A stretch of 64,000 bases of DNA from Bugulina stolonifera (Eukaryota; Bryozoa; Gymnolaemata; Cheilostomatida; Bugulidae). The stretch covers positions 33,110,818 through 33,174,817 of the forward strand of contig OW285187.1 in assembly GCA_935421135.1 (NCBI GenBank). Direction: 5' to 3'. Shown here piece after piece: positions 53,505 through 64,000 of the stretch (position 1 is the first letter of the stretch; every line of letters starts with the position of its first letter). The notes beneath the pieces are model-generated. The model saw nothing but the letters and a program-made list of their open reading frames with translations. It searched no databases and was not told the origin of the DNA. A program made the position numbers and the translations under genes.

Positions 53505-53590
53505 ACTCCAGCTGGATGACCAAGTCGTGGTCACTAACGCTGAATGCCCCGGGTTTGATTTCCAGGGGAGTTCGCTTTTTTACCAATTTT
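53505..53590 (+). mobile_element. tRNA-like SINE fragment
   Basis: An A-box-like TGACCAAGTCG starts at 53517 and a B-box-like GGGTTTGATTTCC lies at 53551-53563. The D-arm-like stretch resembles Leu/Ser-type tRNA heads. The distance between boxes is about nine nt shorter than in a tRNA, and the acceptor stem does not pair, so it is not a functional tRNA. A tRNA-derived SINE relic is the best reading. Its limits are uncertain. Confidence 0.4.
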
Positions 53591-53900
53591 TATAGCTCCT
53601 ATATTAATAATGGTGGGCCTATACATGTATACATAGTTGACACTTTTTAAACTGAACTCATCCTCAAAGGGTTAGCTGGTCAAAGCAAAAGTACAGTAAA
53701 ATGTAATTCATAAATTGTCAATTGCATAATCATTTGTGGAATTGGCCAAATAAACCCCTCATAAATGGAGCAAAATATTATGGTCTCTAGGGTTTTTTCC
53801 TGACAGACGTTCACTGTAGCTTATACATGTACATGTATATTTCAATTTAAGCCTATATGTCATAATATTTCACTGTAGGATGCTGCCTTACTAGTCATTT
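53591..53900. other. Spacer before the microprotein/Gemin7 unit
   Basis: AT-rich, with an ACATGTACATGTA palindrome near 53826. A possible acceptor, TTCACTGTAG, ends at 53879, 21 nt before the first ATG. That suggests a 5' untranslated exon upstream that I cannot place. Confidence 0.4.
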
Positions 53901-54343
53901 ATGATGAGAGTTTACCTGTCAAGGGGTTGGACATATTTTGCTGGCATAAATCTAGGACTTGTTGTATCTTTCTATACCTGGTGGCCCACTATAAAGGCTG
54001 ATCTTGATCGAAAGAAGCACACTGCTCAGGAACCAGAAAGAGGTAAGCAGTACCACGTATCTACACTCAGTGACCTCATATTTTCTATGGGTTGCTAGCT
54101 TTAATTGTTTATATGTTTATTTCATCCGACGGTGTGTCATAACGATGACAAATGTGTTGGTAACCATATTGCAGCATTTAGTATTTTACCCATGTCCTAG
54201 CAAATTCCTATAGCCTACTCTATTATCACAAATAGTTTTCCATGTGTTATATGCTTGTCCATTGTTATAGAACTGCAGGTATATGTGCATGCGTAATGTG
54301 TAGGCTATATACTTCAGTCATGTACATTTCAGATGCCAAGTGA
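53901..54343 (+). CDS. 50-residue single-pass membrane microprotein, overlapping the Gemin7 start
   Basis: Exon 1 is 53901-54042 (donor GTAAGC, phase 1) and exon 2 begins at 54333. Read in this frame it stops at TGA 54341-54343 after three more residues, giving 50 residues. The N-terminal part (about residues 9-30, GWTYFAGINLGLVVSFYTWW) is a clear transmembrane segment. It is followed by Pro and a basic, charged tail (KADLDRKKHTAQEPE). This architecture is typical of small mitochondrial membrane proteins. The FAxxxLGLxxxxYxxxP pattern recalls the outer-membrane microprotein PIGBOS1, but the match is too short to name it. The frame overlaps the Gemin7 ATG by 11 nt. It could instead be an upstream ORF, or use another splice partner. 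Confidence 0.5.
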
Positions 54344-55003
54344 CGGAGATGTACAGCTGGCCAAAGAAGAGCTTAGCACCACACAGGTAAATCTTATTAA
54401 CTTTTAATTAATAAAATAAATTACAAATCCTGGTTGTGTCCTGTGTGTATACGCACTATATACAGCATGCTACTTTGTCTCACTGTATCTCTTGCACTCG
54501 GTACACAGCCACCACAGTGTACTCTGGCAGTATCTGGCTAACTTCGCTGTCTTCACTGGGCAGATCAGACTGATATTGTATATAATGGGCTTTATCGCAG
54601 TCTTATACATTTAATATGCTCAGGGTTGAATAGTGTGATAATTACCTTCTAACAGTCTGCCATTAGTACTTAGCACAATGTGTCTTTGTCATTGATACGT
54701 AGGGTTGTAAGGATCACAAATATGCCATCACTTATCTATCTCCCCATTTTGTAGGATTGTCGGGCAAAGCTTAGAGAAAGATATCTTAGAGTTTTAAAAC
54801 ACTCAACGGGCAAAGCGTGTACGGTGAACATGTATGAGTCTACTCTTCTCCAATGTACGTTCACCACGGCCGACATTCACGGCTGTGAAATTCTCGTTGA
54901 AGATTTAACAACTCCAACTGGGGAAACTTACAACTCTGCTGTTCTGCGAGCTAATGACATTGTAGCTATTACTCTGTCGGACTCTAAAGTAGCCGTTACA
55001 TAA
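54333..55003 (+). CDS. GEMIN7: Gemin7-like Sm-fold protein of the SMN complex
   Basis: Two coding exons, 54333-54386 and 54755-55003, joined in phase 0 (donor GTAAAT, acceptor TTGTAG), give 100 residues. The start ATG is the first codon after the acceptor CATTTCAG. The core CRAKLRERYLRVL helix is followed by Sm-like strands (ACTVNMYESTLLQCTFTTADI, then FVVEDL-type EILVEDLTTPTGE) and LRANDIVAITL. That order matches vertebrate Gemin7, whose N-terminal extension is longer (131 residues in human). Gemin7 pairs with Gemin6 in the SMN complex that assembles Sm rings on spliceosomal snRNAs. The preceding exon at 53901-54042 probably belongs to the same transcript. Confidence 0.85.
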
Positions 55004-55639
55004 GTGCACTGTGTCCCATGTTAGAATAATATAAGTTCTAGAAGACTATACATGTACATTTGGTTAGCAAAACTATGTGCTCAAATTTTAGAAGTCTAGT
55101 TAACTGTATAATTTTTTCAGGTGACTAGTCATTGATGAAAACTGTTTGTACTGCAGAAAATATGTAACAGGTATTATAGTGGTTTTATGTTTTTCAATTT
55201 TTACCATTTGATCAGTTTCTGTTGTGATATTTCATTACACTGACAGTTATATCATATTTTATAATTACACAGTCATATATTCCATGTTAAAAGTTGTTCA
55301 GCAGGACCCAATTTGTGTATGATGATTCTACCTTTGTAAATAGTAAAAACTGAAATGGTAACATATTATTTACAATAGTAACTGCGAAGTAACACTACAC
55401 ATAGCGTAGGACAGGTGCAGATTTTATTCAAAGGTATATGAACATGTACATGGTGTTTATAAAGATGCATAATTTTGGTAGTTGTCATCTCCTAGCAATT
55501 CGGATCTATTTGTTCGATACATCTTTGAGCGGCAATATTTTACAGCAACCTTTGCAATTTCCGGCGCCATTTTTGTTGGGAAGTAACTGGAGGTTTTCGA
55601 TTTACAAACACAGGGTGAAAGTTGTTTTGTGATCAGCAA
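55004..55639. other. Spacer between Gemin7 and PP1
   Basis: About 640 bp between tandem plus-strand genes. It must hold the Gemin7 3' end and the PP1 promoter and 5' untranslated region. It is AT-rich at first and becomes more GC-balanced near 55540-55640, as expected near a promoter. No AATAAA was noticed and no other coding exon is seen. Confidence 0.5.
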
Positions 55640-61744
<6,105 letters not shown>

Positions 61745-63669
61745 CAAAATGCTTATACGCAAGCCTATTTTTATGTTCATAAGCATACTATTCCCAACAA
61801 GAATGGCGGAGGAGATGACAAATACCTAACATAATGAACACTAAAGGTTTTGTACATGAAAAGTAATTTGAATAGTTGTTCTATTGTAAAGTCATGATAA
61901 ACGTGATCTCTATTTGGCACTGTGACATGCACACAATACTACCTTGGTTGCCTAATTCTAAAGCTGCTTGTAGTATTGTTAGATGTTGGAGTTTCATATG
62001 CGTGCAGTGGAACTGTACGTATAGAGGCAGTAAAGTCATGTATACCTGTGTAAAGGTTACCTGCACAAGTATAATACTATATGCACTTCTACTGACATCT
62101 CTGTGCTGTATTGTCACAATTTAAAACAGTAAAACACATTGTTATACAAATATTTATAGTTATCAATTCTAATTGAAAACTAAATTTTCTTAATACTTTC
62201 CATTGCTAGAGACCCGATACTGTATCACAGTTGAGTGTACCATATAATAATGGTCTAGTTGTACCAACTGATTATTTCACTCATTACTCCTCTCACTGTT
62301 ACTCTAATCTAACACATCGTTGTCAACTTTTCTTAGGTTTTTGTATTGAATACACACAGGTCTTTTGATATAATTTTGCCCAAATACTGTGAACAAGGGA
62401 ACTTTTGCATACTATATTTTTCCTTCTGTCAAATTACTGGTAATAATATCATGGTTCTACTATATCAGCTTTGTAAATAATAAAATAATGGTAAATTAAT
62501 TCACCAATAGTATTTTATTGGACTTACAAATAGGTATAAGGCGGAGACTTTGCAGTTGGTCACATGGAGAGAACTGAGGCTAAGATATTTTTTATTAACA
62601 GGCTGTTTGCAATAAGTGCCACAGTACCCATGTACATGCGGGATCAGTCGTTTGTTGAACAGGCGAGTTTGCATTTTAGAAGGAAACTCTATCTTTCCTA
62701 TCATGGAGTTATGTTCTCCCATTAGTTCTTATTGAGCAGACAACTCCCAAGTTGATTCGCTCAGCATGCAAATTGGCCTTGATCCTATCTATTGTATGTA
62801 ATAGCCATAATATTTAAGTGAAATTAAAGATATATTTGACCAGGTTGGATCTCATAAGAATAGTACGAATGAACACATTTCTTTACTATCTTATTATTAA
62901 TTTATATTTGAGTAATAAAGTTCACACAATGTAAATTATATTATTAATCTATATTATAGCTTCAGCAAAAGTTTAGTAGTAAATATATGAAATACGGAGT
63001 TTGAAATATACAGATATTCCATTATTTCTAGAGTTTTAACCAAATAATTATAACTAGTCCATTTCAGATATAATATTGAGAATGTACAGTAAGTATAACA
63101 TGTCATTTTATACTACAAGTACATGTATATTACCGTATGCTCAGTTTGACAATTGTTTTCTACAAGAAGGCTATTCCCCAGACAATTTTCCCCAAACCAG
63201 ATTATTCCACAGGATGATATTCTATGTGTGGAATGTTATGAAAGAAAAAGGTGCCGGGTAAGAAAACGAACAGATATCATTTTATGCACTTGAATATCAG
63301 TGGACATGCACAAGCAGAATTATCATAAGTTATTAAAATAATATATTATTATGGTTGATAAAGATGAACGTGTGATAATTGGTATACTTGTCTACTACCA
63401 GGGCATTACAAGAGAACACAAACCTTGACATGAGGTCTGCAAAAAGCTGGAACTGAATAATTACAAAACAGTAATCATACAAATTAAATCCATGATATTA
63501 TATATAGGCTCTGCATACTAAAATGTATTAGTTATTATGGTCATATATATAGAAATAGGCCTATGTAAATCCACAATAGCAAATGTGCCAAGAGCCAAAT
63601 TGGGGTCAGGGCAGAAATGGGGCACAATGGAATCCAATGATCGCGAGTTTAGGAGTGACAGATCCAGCT
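61745..63669. other. PP1 3' region and spacer
   Basis: AT-rich stretch after the PP1 stop. AATAAA at 62479-62484 could end a 3' untranslated region of about 740 nt. The right half should include the 3' untranslated region of the minus-strand gene at the edge. No coding exon or transposon ends were recognised. Confidence 0.5.

Positions 63670-64000
<331 letters not shown>

Noticed and set aside
53505..53590. Possible functional tRNA gene
   Set aside because: A-box to B-box distance is too short and the acceptor stem does not pair.

Overview
The window is animal nuclear DNA. It is AT-rich and intron-dense, with GT-AG introns, and holds conserved metazoan genes: a TGF-beta family ligand, the ciliary transition-zone scaffold CC2D2A, the Pol II pausing factor NELF-A, a Gemin7-type Sm-like protein and a PP1 catalytic subunit. 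CC2D2A implies a ciliated animal. The very divergent TGF-beta ligand and the retrotransposon mix suggest an invertebrate, perhaps a sponge or another early-branching animal, but the sequence does not fix the phylum.

Layout, left to right. A two-exon TGF-beta ligand lies on the minus strand (3763-1558). After about 4.8 kb of AT-rich spacer, CC2D2A runs on the plus strand from 8598 to 39956. I resolved 37 coding exons whose phases all join, giving 1698 residues. Its last intron holds a hAT-like DNA transposon with a perfect 8-bp target-site duplication. Nested in that element are a piece of a non-LTR retrotransposon with a restriction-like endonuclease and two abutting perfect hairpins. About 100 bp after the CC2D2A stop begins a near-complete LINE (about 40056-44372) with tandem 5' monomers, an ORF1, and an ORF2 broken only by one in-frame stop. 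NELF-A follows on the minus strand (50425-44835, 12 coding exons, 565 residues), convergent with CC2D2A and separated from it by the LINE.

The 50.4-53.9 kb spacer is a transposon graveyard. It holds a second hAT-like element with its own perfect 8-bp duplication, a decayed reverse transcriptase and a tRNA-like SINE fragment. At 53901-55003 a plus-strand transcript unit appears to carry two overlapping reading frames: a 50-residue single-pass membrane microprotein and a 100-residue Gemin7. PP1 catalytic subunit follows (55640-61744, 7 coding exons, 330 residues). A minus-strand coding exon of unrecognised identity enters from the right edge (64000-63670).

The genes do not form a pathway together. 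They are ordinary housekeeping, ciliary and signalling genes separated by transposon-rich spacer. I see no operon-like system, CRISPR array or bona fide tRNA or rRNA gene. Intron boundaries were placed by splice consensus, phase agreement and remembered family conservation, not by transcripts.
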